Of a stretch of DNA of 64,000 nucleotides, positions 54,014 through 64,000 are shown piece by piece. The DNA comes from Devosia equisanguinis (GTDB taxonomy: Bacteria > Pseudomonadota > Alphaproteobacteria > Rhizobiales > Devosiaceae), in the NCBI RefSeq assembly GCF_900631955.1, contig NZ_UZWD01000004.1:1-64000 (forward strand), read 5' to 3'. Below the pieces are notes generated by a model, which had not been told where the DNA came from, made no database searches, and worked only from the letters and a program-made list of their open reading frames with translations. The position numbers and the translations under genes are program-made. The stretch's first letter is position 1. Each line of letters starts with the position of its first letter.

Positions 54014-54766
54014 TCAGGATAGGGTCAATGAGACCGGATCGAAATCGCCCAGTTGCAGCGCAAAGGTGCCAGTTGGCGAGACCTCGATGAGCGGGCATAG
54101 GGAGCCCGTGGTGACAACCATGCCGGCGCGCAGTCCGCCGAAATGGTCGAAGGGGGCGCTGGCATAGGCGATGATGGGCTCGAGTACACCGCCAAAGGGG
54201 AGTTTGGCCGGTCCAAGTTGGGTGGTGCCGGCGGTGGTTTCCAGCGTGATCAGCAGACCATCGACTTCGGGCAGGGTAGGGATGACCTGTGCCCCCGTCA
54301 CATAGCCCGACGTCACCATGAAATCGGAGAGCGAGCCATACGCGCCAGCGTGCTTATATTGGTCGATACGGGTGCCGATCAGCTCTATGCCGACGATGAA
54401 ATGGTCGATCGCCGCCAGCACGGCCGTCTTGCCCTGGCGCGCAATATCGGGCGTGATATCGCTTTTGAGGACGGCGGCGATCTCGATTTCGAGACCCATC
54501 ATATTGCGGCCATTCAGTTGCAGCGTGCCGCCGCTTCTGGTGACCCAGCTATCGATGATCGGCGCGGCCAGGGCTGGGCCCCCGGCTGGCGCGGCGACCT
54601 TGGCCACCGAGGCGGTCTCGCCCAATTGCCGCAGCACTTCGCCCTGCACCGCCATGGCGCCGGTGGCGTCCAGCGCCTGCAAGGCGGCGGCCGGCACCGG
54701 CTTGCTCGGGTCGCGATGCGCCGCGATATAGGCTCGGGCGAACTGCCCGGTCGATTGGCTAGCCAT
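54014..54766 (-). CDS. FAH-superfamily hydratase/decarboxylase (2-keto-4-pentenoate hydratase-like)
   Basis: 250 residues from the ATG at 54766. The MhpD-type fold is shown by GLEIEIAAVL (metal-ligand glutamates) and the region TRIDQYKHAGAYGSLSDFMVTSGYV (landmark near 150-175). Relatives hydrate or decarboxylate 2-keto-enoic acids with a divalent metal. It overlaps the dehydrogenase upstream by eight bases and is the last gene of the leftward operon. It may act on a keto-acid made by the dehydrogenases. Confidence 0.85.
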   Translation of the reverse strand: MASQSTGQFARAYIAAHRDPSKPVPAAALQALDATGAMAVQGEVLRQLGETASVAKVAAPAGGPALAAPIIDSWVTRSGGTLQLNGRNMMGLEIEIAAVLKSDITPDIARQGKTAVLAAIDHFIVGIELIGTRIDQYKHAGAYGSLSDFMVTSGYVTGAQVIPTLPEVDGLLITLETTAGTTQLGPAKLPFGGVLEPIIAYASAPFDHFGGLRAGMVVTTGSLCPLIEVSPTGTFALQLGDFDPVSLTLS

Positions 54767-55751
54767 GGCCGATCCCGATTTCCCGCTTTTGGTCATTGGC
54801 CTGATGTGCCGCTTCGATAATTCCCACAATCTGGCGGGCATACGCACCGTCAACGGGCACGGGCGCGATGCCGGCTATGGCGTCGCGCATGGCCCGCCAT
54901 TCGCGCACCACCGCGTGATGCATCCAGTCGGCCTCGATCGAATCCGGCACCGGCGTCCAGACGGCGTCGCGGCCGATCGAAACGCCTTTGTCGAAATCGA
55001 TGCGCAGCGTGCCGTTTTCGCAGACCAGGTCCATGGCAAAGCCGACCGCGCCGTTGCGGTAGCCGACGCTTTGCACCTGGCCGATGCCGCCATTGGCGAA
55101 GCGCAGCCCGATCAGCGCGCTGTCATCGGCCTGCTGCTCGTGAAAGAAGGTGCCGGCCAGGGCGTTGACGCCCACCACGTCCTGCCCCATCAGCCAGACC
55201 AGCCGGTCCAGCGCATGGATGCCGGCAGTCATCAGCATGCCGCCGCCTGAGGCGGTATTCTTGTGCCAGTCGCGGCGATTGCTCTCCATCCACAACTTGA
55301 TCATCCAGCTCGATCCCAGCACCGGCTTGCCGATCACGCCGGAGTCGAGGACCTCCTTCGCCTTGAGACAGGGCAGGGCAAAATGCATCACATGGCCGAC
55401 CATGAGCTGTACGCCCGCTTTGGCGACAGCCGCATTGATGGCGTCGCAGAGGCGGGTGGTCGGCGCCATCGGCTTTTCCAGCAGGATATGCTTGCCGGCC
55501 CCGGCCGCGCCGATCGCGATCTCTTCATGCAGGTGGTGCGGCGTGGCAATGACGACGGCATCGACTTTCGGATCAGCGAGAAGCTGGCGCCAGTCGGAAT
55601 AGGCGCTGCCGCCATGCTCCTGCGCGAACTGCTCGGCGGCTGCCCGGTCTTCCCGGCAACTGGCGACGAGCTGCACGCCGTCGACCTCGGCCATTGCCTT
55701 TGCATGCACCGCGCCAAAATGTCCGGCGCCGATGATACCAATTCCAATCAT
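54759..55751 (-). CDS. Gfo/Idh/MocA-family oxidoreductase 1
   Basis: 330 residues. The N-terminal Rossmann loop GIIGAGHFGAVHAKAM and the signature KHILLEKPMA are intact. The C-terminal domain carries GGGMLMTAGIHALDRLVWLMG with the catalytic histidine. It should oxidise or reduce a sugar, inositol or related hydroxy compound with NAD(P). It overlaps both neighbours (four and eight bases). Confidence 0.92.
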   Translation of the reverse strand: MIGIGIIGAGHFGAVHAKAMAEVDGVQLVASCREDRAAAEQFAQEHGGSAYSDWRQLLADPKVDAVVIATPHHLHEEIAIGAAGAGKHILLEKPMAPTTRLCDAINAAVAKAGVQLMVGHVMHFALPCLKAKEVLDSGVIGKPVLGSSWMIKLWMESNRRDWHKNTASGGGMLMTAGIHALDRLVWLMGQDVVGVNALAGTFFHEQQADDSALIGLRFANGGIGQVQSVGYRNGAVGFAMDLVCENGTLRIDFDKGVSIGRDAVWTPVPDSIEADWMHHAVVREWRAMRDAIAGIAPVPVDGAYARQIVGIIEAAHQANDQKREIGIGHG

Positions 55752-56719
55752 GATCTTGCCTTTGTATATGCGGCATCGATGAGGGTCATCGCCGCGAGAT
55801 AGTCGTTGAGGGTGATTGCCGGTGGGCGGCCGTCGCGCAGGCGCTGCAGTGTATCGGCCATGAACAGCCGATAGCGGGTGGCTGTCGGTTCGGGCGGCAA
55901 CGCGCGCGTGCTCGCGTCATCCAGCGTCACGCTACTGGCATTGTCGCCTCGGTCCACTAGGGTGGCGTTCGCCGTGACCAGCCGCCATTCGAATTCGCCG
56001 CCGGGCGCCATCGAGGCATAGGTATAACCGGCCTCGACGGTGAACAGCGTGCCGGCCGCGTCGGTCAGCACCAAGAGGGCATGGTCGTCCACGGCCTCGT
56101 CATGGATGCGATTGCCGACACTGGCCGAGACCAGGGTCACCGGCCCCTGCGCCAGGCTCAATACGGCATCGACGCCGTGAATGCCCAGATTGCGCAGGGC
56201 GCCACCGCCGCCAATGGCGGGGTCGAGCAGCCAGCCCACGGCATCCTGCCGATATCGCCCCGGCGGGCCATTCACCAGCCGGAAACTGGCATGGGCGAGC
56301 CTGCCGGCGCGACCGGCTTCCTGCAATTGACGATGAGCATGGAAAATCGGCCCGAAGCGGTTGGGCAGCGGCACCCCGACAAAGCCTTTTCTTTTTGCGG
56401 CCAGTTGCGCCAGGTCCGCGATGGCCGCTGTGTTGCTGGCAGCGGGCTTTTCAAGAATCAGGGGAATGCCGGCTTCGATCAGTGCCTGCGCGCGGGCGGG
56501 CAGGGTGGTCGGATGACCCATAAGCACGACCAGGTCCGGCGCCAGGATCAGGCCGTCGCTCATATCCTCCACCGTCGGCAGGGCATGTTTCTTTCCAAAG
56601 GCAGCCGCATGGGCGGGGTTTTCGTCCCATACGCCGACCACCGACGCCCCCGCCGCGCGGGCTGCGTCCAGGTGCATTTCCGCGTGCCAATGACTGGTCC
56701 CGAACAGCGCAATCTTCAT
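55748..56719 (-). CDS. Gfo/Idh/MocA-family oxidoreductase 2
   Basis: 323 residues from the ATG at 56719. The Rossmann start is atypical (IALFGTSHWHAEMHLDAA) with GTSHWH replacing the usual glycine-rich loop, so nucleotide binding may be altered; LILEKPAAS and GGGALRNLGIHGVDAVL are conserved. It is the first gene of the leftward operon. It could form a pair with dehydrogenase 1 for successive oxidation or epimerisation of a sugar derivative. Confidence 0.9.
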   Translation of the reverse strand: MKIALFGTSHWHAEMHLDAARAAGASVVGVWDENPAHAAAFGKKHALPTVEDMSDGLILAPDLVVLMGHPTTLPARAQALIEAGIPLILEKPAASNTAAIADLAQLAAKRKGFVGVPLPNRFGPIFHAHRQLQEAGRAGRLAHASFRLVNGPPGRYRQDAVGWLLDPAIGGGGALRNLGIHGVDAVLSLAQGPVTLVSASVGNRIHDEAVDDHALLVLTDAAGTLFTVEAGYTYASMAPGGEFEWRLVTANATLVDRGDNASSVTLDDASTRALPPEPTATRYRLFMADTLQRLRDGRPPAITLNDYLAAMTLIDAAYTKARS

Positions 56720-56745
56720 GCTTTGGCCACCTATCCAATATCGAC

Positions 56746-56777
56746 TTGCAGGATATCCCATATGTTGCTATACAACA
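56746..56777 (+). promoter_or_regulatory. GntR operator over divergent promoters
   Basis: TGTTG and CAACA arms (56763-56777) surround CTATA. On the plus strand TTGCAG (56746-56751) and TATACA (56769-56774) with a 17-base spacer form a promoter whose -10 lies in the dyad. On the minus strand TTGTTG and TATCCT are similarly spaced for the dehydrogenase operon. One regulator could shut both. Confidence 0.65.
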
Positions 56778-56837
56778 AGCGTTGACGGTGTTGATCTGTG
56801 CTGCCCAGAAAGCTGGAACAGATAAACGAGGACCACG

Positions 56838-57563
56838 ATGTCGAATTTGAAAGCGATGACGCCGTTGAGCCGGGCCCCTCTCCTTCACGTCACAGTGCAG
56901 GAGAGTCTCAAGGAATATATCGAGGCCAACCAGCTCAAGGCCGGCGATCCTCTGCCGCCCGAAACTTTCCTGGCCCAGCAATTGGGCGTCGGGCGCAATT
57001 CCATGCGCGAGGCGATCAAGGCACTGGAATCGCTGGGCATCCTTGAGACGCGGCGCGGCATCGGCGTCTTCGTCAAGGAATTCTCCTTCAAGCCGCTGCT
57101 CGATAACCTGGCCTATGGCTTGCAGGACTCGCTGCGCGACGTCGAGGAATTGCGCGAAATCCGCCGTGTGCTCGAGACCGGGCTGATCGGCAAGACCATC
57201 GCCATGATCAGCGAGGCGGATCTGGCCGCTTTGCGTGATGTCACGGCGCGCATGAAGGTGCGGGCGGAGCGGCAGGAGAGCTTCGCCGAGGAGGACCAGC
57301 GCTTCCACCAATTGCTGTTCCGCTGCCAGAACAATCACATGTTGAGCGCGTTGATCGACATCTTCTGGACGGCCTTCAACAAGGCCTCCAACTTTAACGA
57401 TCTCGACAACCCTGAACCGCTCGATACGTGGCGGGACCATCACGAAATCGTCGAAGCGGTCGCTCGCAAGGACGTGGAGCAGGCGCGCAAGCGCCTGGAC
57501 GATCACTATCGCGGCATCCAGCAGGTCATTGCCAGGAACCGCACCGAACCATCCAAAGCCTGA
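56838..57563 (+). CDS. GntR-family (FadR/FCD) regulator
   Basis: 241 residues. Winged HTH at about 15-80 (LPPETFLAQQLGVGRNSMREAIKALESLGIL as a landmark) and an all-helical FCD ligand domain at about 95-225 (RQESFAEEDQRFHQLLF, then DHHEIVEAV), with the histidines that usually bind a metal and a carboxylate ligand. It probably represses the divergent operons through the TGTTG dyad and is relieved by an acidic sugar derivative. It is 20 bases upstream of the substrate-binding protein. Confidence 0.92.
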   Translation: MSNLKAMTPLSRAPLLHVTVQESLKEYIEANQLKAGDPLPPETFLAQQLGVGRNSMREAIKALESLGILETRRGIGVFVKEFSFKPLLDNLAYGLQDSLRDVEELREIRRVLETGLIGKTIAMISEADLAALRDVTARMKVRAERQESFAEEDQRFHQLLFRCQNNHMLSALIDIFWTAFNKASNFNDLDNPEPLDTWRDHHEIVEAVARKDVEQARKRLDDHYRGIQQVIARNRTEPSKA

Positions 57564-57583
57564 TCTTTCCGGGGAGGAAAACC

Positions 57584-59170
57584 ATGCATATCAGGACGAT
57601 CACGCAAGCTCTGGCCATTGGTGGCCTGCTGCTTGGTGCAACTGCACTCACCACGCCGGCCTTCGCGCAGGATGGGAAGACCATTACCGGCGGTTTCGAT
57701 GTCGGTCCTGGCGGGTTCCCCAAGAACTTCAATCCGCTCGCCGCCACCGGTGGCTTTACCTGGCTCAACACCTATTTCGAGCCGCTGGTAATCTATAGTG
57801 CGGAACTGAACGCCATCGAGGGCGCTCTGGCCACCGATTACACCGTCAGCGAAGACATGCTGACCTATACCTTCAACCTGGCCGAAGAGACCTGGCACGA
57901 TGGCGAGGCCTTCACCGCTGCCGACGTCAAGTTCACCCTCGACCTGATCCGCGATGCTGCCTCGGGCAGTGTCTTTACCGGTCGCCTGGGCAAGGTCGCC
58001 AATGTCGAGGCGCCCGATGATCGTACTGTCGTCGTGACGCTGTCGGAGGCCGATGGTGGCCTGCTGTCGGTGCTGGCCCAGGTCATGATCCTGCCCGAGC
58101 ATGCCCTGGCTTCGGTCGCGCCCGAGAGCATCGCCACCAGCACCTGGTGGTCGACCACCCCGATCGGCACCGGCCCCTTCAAGTTCACCAAATATGTCAC
58201 CGACCAGTATGTCGAACTGGCGGCCGACGAGGACTATCGTGGCGGCGCGCCCAAGGTTGACCGGCTGATCAACCGCTATTTCGAGAACCCGGCTGCCGCG
58301 GTGGCCGCGCTGCGCGCCGGTGAAATCCAGTTCACCTATGTCGAACCGGAAGATGCTGCGACCTTTGCCGGCAACGAGGCCTTCAGGGTCATCGAAGGCG
58401 ACTCTTATGTGGTCAACTATATCGGCTTCAACCAGAAGGTCGATCTGTGGAAGGACGTTCGTGTCCGCCAGGCCTTCATGTATGCCATCGACCGTGCCGC
58501 GATCGTGGAAAGCCTCTATGGTGGTGCCGCCAAGCTCGCCAATTGCGGCTATGTCGCGCCCCATCTGGTGCCCGACGGTCTCAATGATTACGCCTATGAT
58601 CCGGAAAAGGCCAAGGCGCTGCTCGACGAAGCCGGCTGGGCCGAGATCAACGGCGACAAGCCGATCACCTGGCTGACCTATTACGGCTCGCCCCAGGCCG
58701 CCAATGTGATGGCTGCAGTGCAGGCCATGCTGGCCCAGGTCGGCGTCAACGTCGTACCGCGCGTGGTCGACGTGCCGACCTATAACGGCACCGTCTATCA
58801 GGAGAACAACCCCGACTGGAACGAATTCCCGCTGATCTATGCGGGCCTGCAGAACGGGCCCAACCCGGCGGGGATCAATGTCGGCCTCAACAAGTCGCAA
58901 TTGCCGCCAGCCGGCGCCAACATCATGCGCATCGAGTTCGACGATCTGAGCGCCGCTTTCGACGCCGCCATCGGCGAGACCGATGCCAGCCAGGTCGATG
59001 CCCGCTGGCAGGACGTCTGCAAGGTGATGAACGAGCAACTGCCCTGGGCCACCATGTGGGTCGCCAACCGCTATGGCGTGGCATCTGCCGACCTGGTCGA
59101 CTTCGTCTGGACGCCGGCGCCGGCCGGTGGCCCCTTCGCCGCCCATCCTGAACTCTGGGATATCAAGTAA
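57584..59170 (+). CDS. Dipeptide-type ABC transporter substrate-binding protein (SBP family 5), GntR cluster
   Basis: 528 residues from ATG 57584 with GGGGAGG upstream. Signal peptide about 1-28 (TTPAFAQ), then the SBP_bac_5 fold (LNTYFEPLVIYS, LAEETWHDGEAFTAADVKFTLDLI, IGTGPFKFTKY). Ligands in this family also include oligosaccharides and opine-like amides. A strong 11-base-pair hairpin follows its stop. Confidence 0.92.
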   Translation: MHIRTITQALAIGGLLLGATALTTPAFAQDGKTITGGFDVGPGGFPKNFNPLAATGGFTWLNTYFEPLVIYSAELNAIEGALATDYTVSEDMLTYTFNLAEETWHDGEAFTAADVKFTLDLIRDAASGSVFTGRLGKVANVEAPDDRTVVVTLSEADGGLLSVLAQVMILPEHALASVAPESIATSTWWSTTPIGTGPFKFTKYVTDQYVELAADEDYRGGAPKVDRLINRYFENPAAAVAALRAGEIQFTYVEPEDAATFAGNEAFRVIEGDSYVVNYIGFNQKVDLWKDVRVRQAFMYAIDRAAIVESLYGGAAKLANCGYVAPHLVPDGLNDYAYDPEKAKALLDEAGWAEINGDKPITWLTYYGSPQAANVMAAVQAMLAQVGVNVVPRVVDVPTYNGTVYQENNPDWNEFPLIYAGLQNGPNPAGINVGLNKSQLPPAGANIMRIEFDDLSAAFDAAIGETDASQVDARWQDVCKVMNEQLPWATMWVANRYGVASADLVDFVWTPAPAGGPFAAHPELWDIK

Positions 59171-59191
59171 GCGCGGTTCTCCTCTGCGCAT

Positions 59192-59216
59192 GGCGGCGCG
59201 GACGATCCGCGCCGCC
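59192..59216 (+). terminator. GC hairpin between substrate-binding protein and permease
   Basis: GGCGGCGCGGA (59192-59202) pairs perfectly with TCCGCGCCGCC (59206-59216) over a three-base loop. Only TTCC follows, so it resembles a processing or stabilising hairpin more than a full terminator. Confidence 0.6.
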
Positions 59217-59239
59217 TTCCATCCACACCGGACCTGGTC

Positions 59240-60199
59240 ATGTTGAACTACATCGCACGCCGTATCGGCATCGGACTGTTGATGCTGGTCGCTCTCAGCG
59301 TCCTCGTCTTCGTGCTGTTGCGCCTGGCACCGGGTGATGCCATCGACGCCTATATCAATCCTGCCGCGCCGCTCTCGATGGATGAACTCGCTGCCTTGCG
59401 GGCAAGGCTCGGGCTCGACCAGCCGCTGCCGGTGCAATATTTCGGCTGGCTGCGGGCCGCCATATCAGGCGATTTCGGCTTTTCCATCCAGCGCGCCGGC
59501 GTGCCCGTGCTGCCGCTGGTCCTCGAGCGCATCGGGCCGACGGTGCTGCTGATGGGGACGGGCATGCTCCTCGCCATCGTGCTGGGCATCGCCGCCGGTA
59601 TTGTCAGCGCCGTACGCCGCAATTCGGCGACCGATGTCGCCCTCTCGGTCGCCTCCTCCATCGGCATATCGAGCCCGGCCTTCCTCACCGCTTTGCTCGG
59701 CCTCTATTTCTTCTCCGTACAACTGCGCTGGGCGCCTTCGGGCGGCATGTTGACGCCGGGTGCCCCATTTTCCGTGTCCGACCTGCTGTCGCATCTCATC
59801 CTGCCGGCCTTCCTGCTCTCCATCGGCCATGCCGCGCTGATCATGCGCTATATGCGCTCATCGCTGCTCGAAGTGCTGAACCAGGACTATGTGCGCACCG
59901 CCCGCGCCAAGGGCGTCCGGGAATTCTGGGTCATCATCAAGCATGCCACGCGCAATGCGCTGCTGCCCGTGGTCACTCTGATCGGCTCGACCATCGGCAT
60001 TGCAGTCGGTGGCGCTATCTTCCTCGAAAGCGTCTTCAACTGGCCGGGCATGGGCCTGCTCTTGGTCAATGCGGTCAACACCCGCGACTACCCCGTCATC
60101 ATGTGCGCCACCCTGATCGTTGGCGCTTGCGTGATCGCGGTGAACCTGCTGACCGATATCACTTACGCCGCGGTCGATCCGCGCATCCAGGTGGCCTGA
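59240..60199 (+). CDS. Dipeptide-type ABC permease (DppB-like)
   Basis: 319 residues, about six helices: [28 protein letters not shown] at the N-terminus (landmark), EAA loop near [19 protein letters not shown]. It pairs with the next permease, which starts one base after its stop. Confidence 0.92.
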   Translation: MLNYIARRIGIGLLMLVALSVLVFVLLRLAPGDAIDAYINPAAPLSMDELAALRARLGLDQPLPVQYFGWLRAAISGDFGFSIQRAGVPVLPLVLERIGPTVLLMGTGMLLAIVLGIAAGIVSAVRRNSATDVALSVASSIGISSPAFLTALLGLYFFSVQLRWAPSGGMLTPGAPFSVSDLLSHLILPAFLLSIGHAALIMRYMRSSLLEVLNQDYVRTARAKGVREFWVIIKHATRNALLPVVTLIGSTIGIAVGGAIFLESVFNWPGMGLLLVNAVNTRDYPVIMCATLIVGACVIAVNLLTDITYAAVDPRIQVA

Positions 60200-60200
60200 C

Positions 60201-61085
60201 ATGACCGATGCAGCGACCACCCCCATCGAACGGACCAAGGGTCCGACCCGCCGCTCCATCGAGCGCTTCTTCGGCAATCGCGCGGCCATGGTCGGGCTGG
60301 CGATCTTCCTGCCCATCCTTGTGGCCATCATCACCTATGACTGGTGGTGGGGCTCGGGGCCAAATGAGATCGACCTGCGCGCGCTCAACAAGGGGCCGTC
60401 GCCCGAACATTGGTTGGGCAGCGACGGCGTGGGCCGCGATGTTATGGCGCGGTTGTTGCAGGGCGGCCGGGTCTCGCTGATCGTGGCCGTCGTCTCGGTG
60501 GCGATTTCCACCGTCATCGGTTTCCTCGTCGGCTCCTTTGCCAGCTTCGGAGGTCGGGTCGCCGATGCCTCGCTCATGCGGCTGGTCGATCTCGCCATGA
60601 CCCTGCCGCCGGTGATTTTCTTGCTGGTCCTCGCCTCGATTGCCGGCACCGGCATCACGCCGACGATTCTGGTGATCTCACTACTGTCCTGGCCCACTTT
60701 GTCGCGCATCGTGCGCGCGCGTCTCCTCGAACTGCGCGAGCGCGATTTCGTCGTGGCGGCGCGCGGCATGGGCGCCGGCGTGCCCCATCTGCTGTTCAAG
60801 CACGGTCTGCCCAATTGCATCGACATCCTAGTGGTCTACGCCACTCTGCAGGTCGCCAATGCCATCCTGCTCGAAGCGGGCCTGTCCTTCCTCGGACTGG
60901 GTATCGCCCCGCCCGAGGCCAGTTGGGGCAATATGCTCAACCTGGCGCGCTCCACCGTCGTGCTCGAACAATATCCCTGGCAATGGATGTTCCCCGGCGC
61001 GGCCCTGGTGCTGACCGTGCTGGCCATCAATTTCATTGGCGACGGCCTGCGCGACGCGTTCGACCCTCGCTCCGCTCTCAACTGA
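60201..61085 (+). CDS. Dipeptide-type ABC permease (DppC-like)
   Basis: 294 residues with about six helices. The segment [19 protein letters not shown] and the EAA loop [20 protein letters not shown] mark the family. It is followed after 17 bases by the DapA-like enzyme, which interrupts the transporter genes. Confidence 0.92.
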   Translation: MTDAATTPIERTKGPTRRSIERFFGNRAAMVGLAIFLPILVAIITYDWWWGSGPNEIDLRALNKGPSPEHWLGSDGVGRDVMARLLQGGRVSLIVAVVSVAISTVIGFLVGSFASFGGRVADASLMRLVDLAMTLPPVIFLLVLASIAGTGITPTILVISLLSWPTLSRIVRARLLELRERDFVVAARGMGAGVPHLLFKHGLPNCIDILVVYATLQVANAILLEAGLSFLGLGIAPPEASWGNMLNLARSTVVLEQYPWQWMFPGAALVLTVLAINFIGDGLRDAFDPRSALN

Positions 61086-61102
61086 CCCTGAAGGTTTCCG
61101 AA

Positions 61103-62020
61103 ATGCCCTTGTTTACCGGCGTCGTCCCTCCCGTCGTAACGCCACTCAACGCCGATTTTACCGTGGACTATGCGTCCTTTACCCGGGTGCTCGAAAACCT
61201 GATCGATGCCGGTGTCCACGGCCTGTTCGTGCTAGGCTCGACCAGCGAAGTGGTGTTCCACGATTCAGAAACCCGCCAGGCCATTGTCGAACACGCCATC
61301 AAGGTTACCAATGGCCGCGTTCCGGTGTTGGTCGGTACGATCGACCCCACCACCGACCGCGTCATCAAGCATTCGCGCATCGCCAAGGCGGCCGGCGCCG
61401 CTGCCGTGGTCGTGACCGCGCCCTTCTACACGCGGACCAACCAGGCCGAGACCGCGGACCATTTCCGCTACATCAAGGATGCGGTGGACCTGCCCGTCAT
61501 CGCCTATGACATTCCGGTCTGCGTGGGGCTGAAGCTCGACCGCAAGACCACGGTGACGCTGGCCAAGGAAGGCGCCATCGTTGGCCTCAAGGATTCGAGC
61601 GGCGACGACGGCAACCTGCGTTATGTGCTCGCCGACATGCAGGACGATGCCGATTTCTTCGGCATGACCGGCTCGGAAATCGTGGTTGATAGTGTGCTGG
61701 CCATGGGCGCCCACGGCGTCGTGCCTGGCCTCGCCAATGTCGACCCGCATGGCTATGTCAAATTGTGGAACCTGGTGCAGGCAGGCGACCTCGCAGGCGC
61801 GCGTGCTGAGCAGGAGCGACTCTGCAGGCTGTTCGAGATTGTCTGGATTTCGACGGCCCGCACCAGCGCGGGTTCGGCCGGTGTCGGTGCCTTCAAGACC
61901 GCGATGCGCCAACTCGGCATCATTGCCAACAACACCATGGCGCGACCGCAACGCCACCTCAATGACGAAGAGACGGCCAAGGTCGACGCCGTGCTCAAAG
62001 CCGTCGGACTACTCGGCTGA
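61103..62020 (+). CDS. DapA/N-acetylneuraminate-lyase-superfamily enzyme
   Basis: 305 residues from ATG 61103. A TIM-barrel class I aldolase: Schiff-base Lys163 in GLKDSSGD, Tyr135 in AYDIP, and the pyruvate-binding loop GSTSE (46-50) in place of the usual GTTGE. It is probably catabolic (2-keto-3-deoxy sugar acid aldolase or dehydratase) rather than lysine biosynthetic, because it sits inside an importer operon between permeases and ATPases and opposite two dehydrogenases and a hydratase. Confidence 0.88.
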   Translation: MPLFTGVVPPVVTPLNADFTVDYASFTRVLENLIDAGVHGLFVLGSTSEVVFHDSETRQAIVEHAIKVTNGRVPVLVGTIDPTTDRVIKHSRIAKAAGAAAVVVTAPFYTRTNQAETADHFRYIKDAVDLPVIAYDIPVCVGLKLDRKTTVTLAKEGAIVGLKDSSGDDGNLRYVLADMQDDADFFGMTGSEIVVDSVLAMGAHGVVPGLANVDPHGYVKLWNLVQAGDLAGARAEQERLCRLFEIVWISTARTSAGSAGVGAFKTAMRQLGIIANNTMARPQRHLNDEETAKVDAVLKAVGLLG

Positions 62021-62022
62021 CC

Positions 62023-63029
62023 ATGGGCGCCCCGATCCTCGACATTGCTGGACTGCGGACCGTGTTCCGGATCGGCGGCGCCGACATTGCCGCCGTCGAA
62101 GACATGGAACTGACCATCGCCGCTGGTGAAACCGTGGCGTTGGTCGGCGAATCCGGGTCGGGGAAGTCGGTAACGAGCCTGTCGGTGATGGGCCTACTGC
62201 CCAGGCGCGTGGGCCGCATCGCCGCCGGCAAGGTCATGCTGTCGCGCAAGAGCGGCGAGGTCGTCGACCTTGCCGCCATGTCCGACGAAACCCTGCGCCA
62301 GATTCGGGGCAATGACATCGGCATGGTGTTCCAGGAACCCATGACCAGCCTCAACCCCGTCTATACCGTGGGCGAGCAGATCGCCGAGCCGATCCGCATC
62401 CATCTGGGCAAGCCGCATCGCGAGGCGGCGGCCGATGCCGTGCGCCTCCTGGCCGATGTCGGCATTCCCAACCCCGTCCGCCGGGCGCAGCAATATCCGC
62501 ACGAGCTTTCTGGCGGTATGCGGCAGCGGGTGACCATCGCCATGGCGCTGGCTTGCGATCCGCGCATGCTGATTGCCGACGAGCCGACCACGGCGCTCGA
62601 CGTGACGATCCAGGCCCAGATCCTCGATCTGTTGCAGAAGCTGCAGCGCGAGCGCGGCATGGGCATCCTGTTCGTGACGCACAATCTGGGTGTCGTGGCC
62701 GAGATCGCTGACCGGGTCGTGGTGATGTATGCCGGCCGGATCGTCGAGTCGGGGCCAGTGGCGGAGGTCTTCGCCCATCCTCGGCACCCCTATACCAAGG
62801 GCCTGCTGCGCTCGGTGCCCCGGCTGGGCCAGGCGGTCGAGCTCAAACGCGCCGGCACGCCCCTGCCCACCATTCGCGGCAATGTGCCGTCACTGCGCAA
62901 CCTGCCCAAGGGCTGCGCCTTTGCCAATCGCTGCGACTACGCCATCGCCGCCTGCAGCGCCGCCATGCCGGCTTTGGTCGAGACGACGCCGACGCAGAAA
63001 AGCCGCTGCATCCGCTGGCAGGAACTCTG

Positions 63030-63030
<1 letters not shown>
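62023..63030 (+). CDS. Dipeptide-type ABC ATP-binding protein (OppD-like)
   Basis: 335 residues. Walker A GESGSGKS, signature LSGGMRQR, Walker [10 protein letters not shown]. The C-terminal Cys-rich motif ([15 protein letters not shown]) typical of OppD/DppD is present and may hold a metal or Fe-S site. It starts two bases after the DapA-like gene and shares one base with the next ATPase. Confidence 0.93.
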
Positions 63031-63998
<968 letters not shown>

Positions 63999-64000
63999 CG

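Noticed and set aside
61103-62020. Lysine-biosynthetic dapA
   Set aside because: Context (inside an importer operon opposite sugar-type dehydrogenases) and the altered GSTSE loop favour a catabolic member of the superfamily.

Overview
The window is GC-rich, densely coded DNA from an alphaproteobacterium, most probably the order Hyphomicrobiales (Rhizobiales); Devosia-, Mesorhizobium- or Aminobacter-like organisms would fit. That placement is inferred from gene style: many periplasmic-binding-protein ABC uptake operons, an ACR3/ArsH arsenic operon, a typical rhizobial short tyrosine recombinase, a KfrA-like protein and a DUF6634-like protein. No rRNA, tRNA, CRISPR array or replication origin was found. 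IS remnants, integrase pieces and separate catabolic cassettes point to an accessory replicon or a genomic island.

Layout. (1) 1-6.1 kb: right end of an IS66 element; an exported AhpD-motif protein divergent from a winged-helix/TPR regulator; a small exported protein; a tyrosine recombinase with an excisionase-like remnant; and an RsbQ-like hydrolase overlapping a PAS-GGDEF diguanylate cyclase. (2) 6.4-9.9 kb: arsenic operon arsR-arsC-osmC-acr3-arsC-arsH. (3) 10.2-19.7 kb: LysR regulator, two ring-opening amidohydrolases (cyanuric acid hydrolase/barbiturase family), an FAD monooxygenase, a NitT/TauT-type ABC importer, an amidase and a BASS-type carrier; together a complete import-and-ring-cleavage route for an N-heterocycle. 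(4) 20.1-35.0 kb: XRE-cupin regulator with two perfect operators, a five-gene dipeptide-type importer, a GAF protein, HyuA, HyuB, an oxidoreductase, a hydantoin-racemase-like protein, an M24 peptidase and a second HyuB. (5) 35.4-44.1 kb: KfrA-like protein with its own palindrome, then a leftward module with a soluble FtsH-like AAA protease, a GIY-YIG/DUF4357 protein, small unknowns and two exported or truncated proteins, ending at a truncated second copy of the integrase. (6) 44.5-52.2 kb: IS3 remnant, ROK regulator, and a ribose-type ABC importer flanked by two SGNH hydrolases, one strikingly like the Mycobacterium smegmatis acyltransferase/perhydrolase MsAcT. (7) 52.9-53.7 kb: a frameshifted methyltransferase. 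(8) 54.0-64.0 kb: a GntR-controlled divergent locus with two Gfo/Idh/MocA dehydrogenases and an FAH-fold hydratase on one side, and a dipeptide-type importer plus a DapA-like aldolase/dehydratase on the other.

A degenerate repeat with the core GCGCCCCATTCCGGCCGTTC lies in almost every non-coding gap between cassettes from 2 to 53 kb and is absent from the last 10 kb. The cassettes share one logic: a local regulator, a substrate-specific importer, and the enzymes to open and degrade what is imported.
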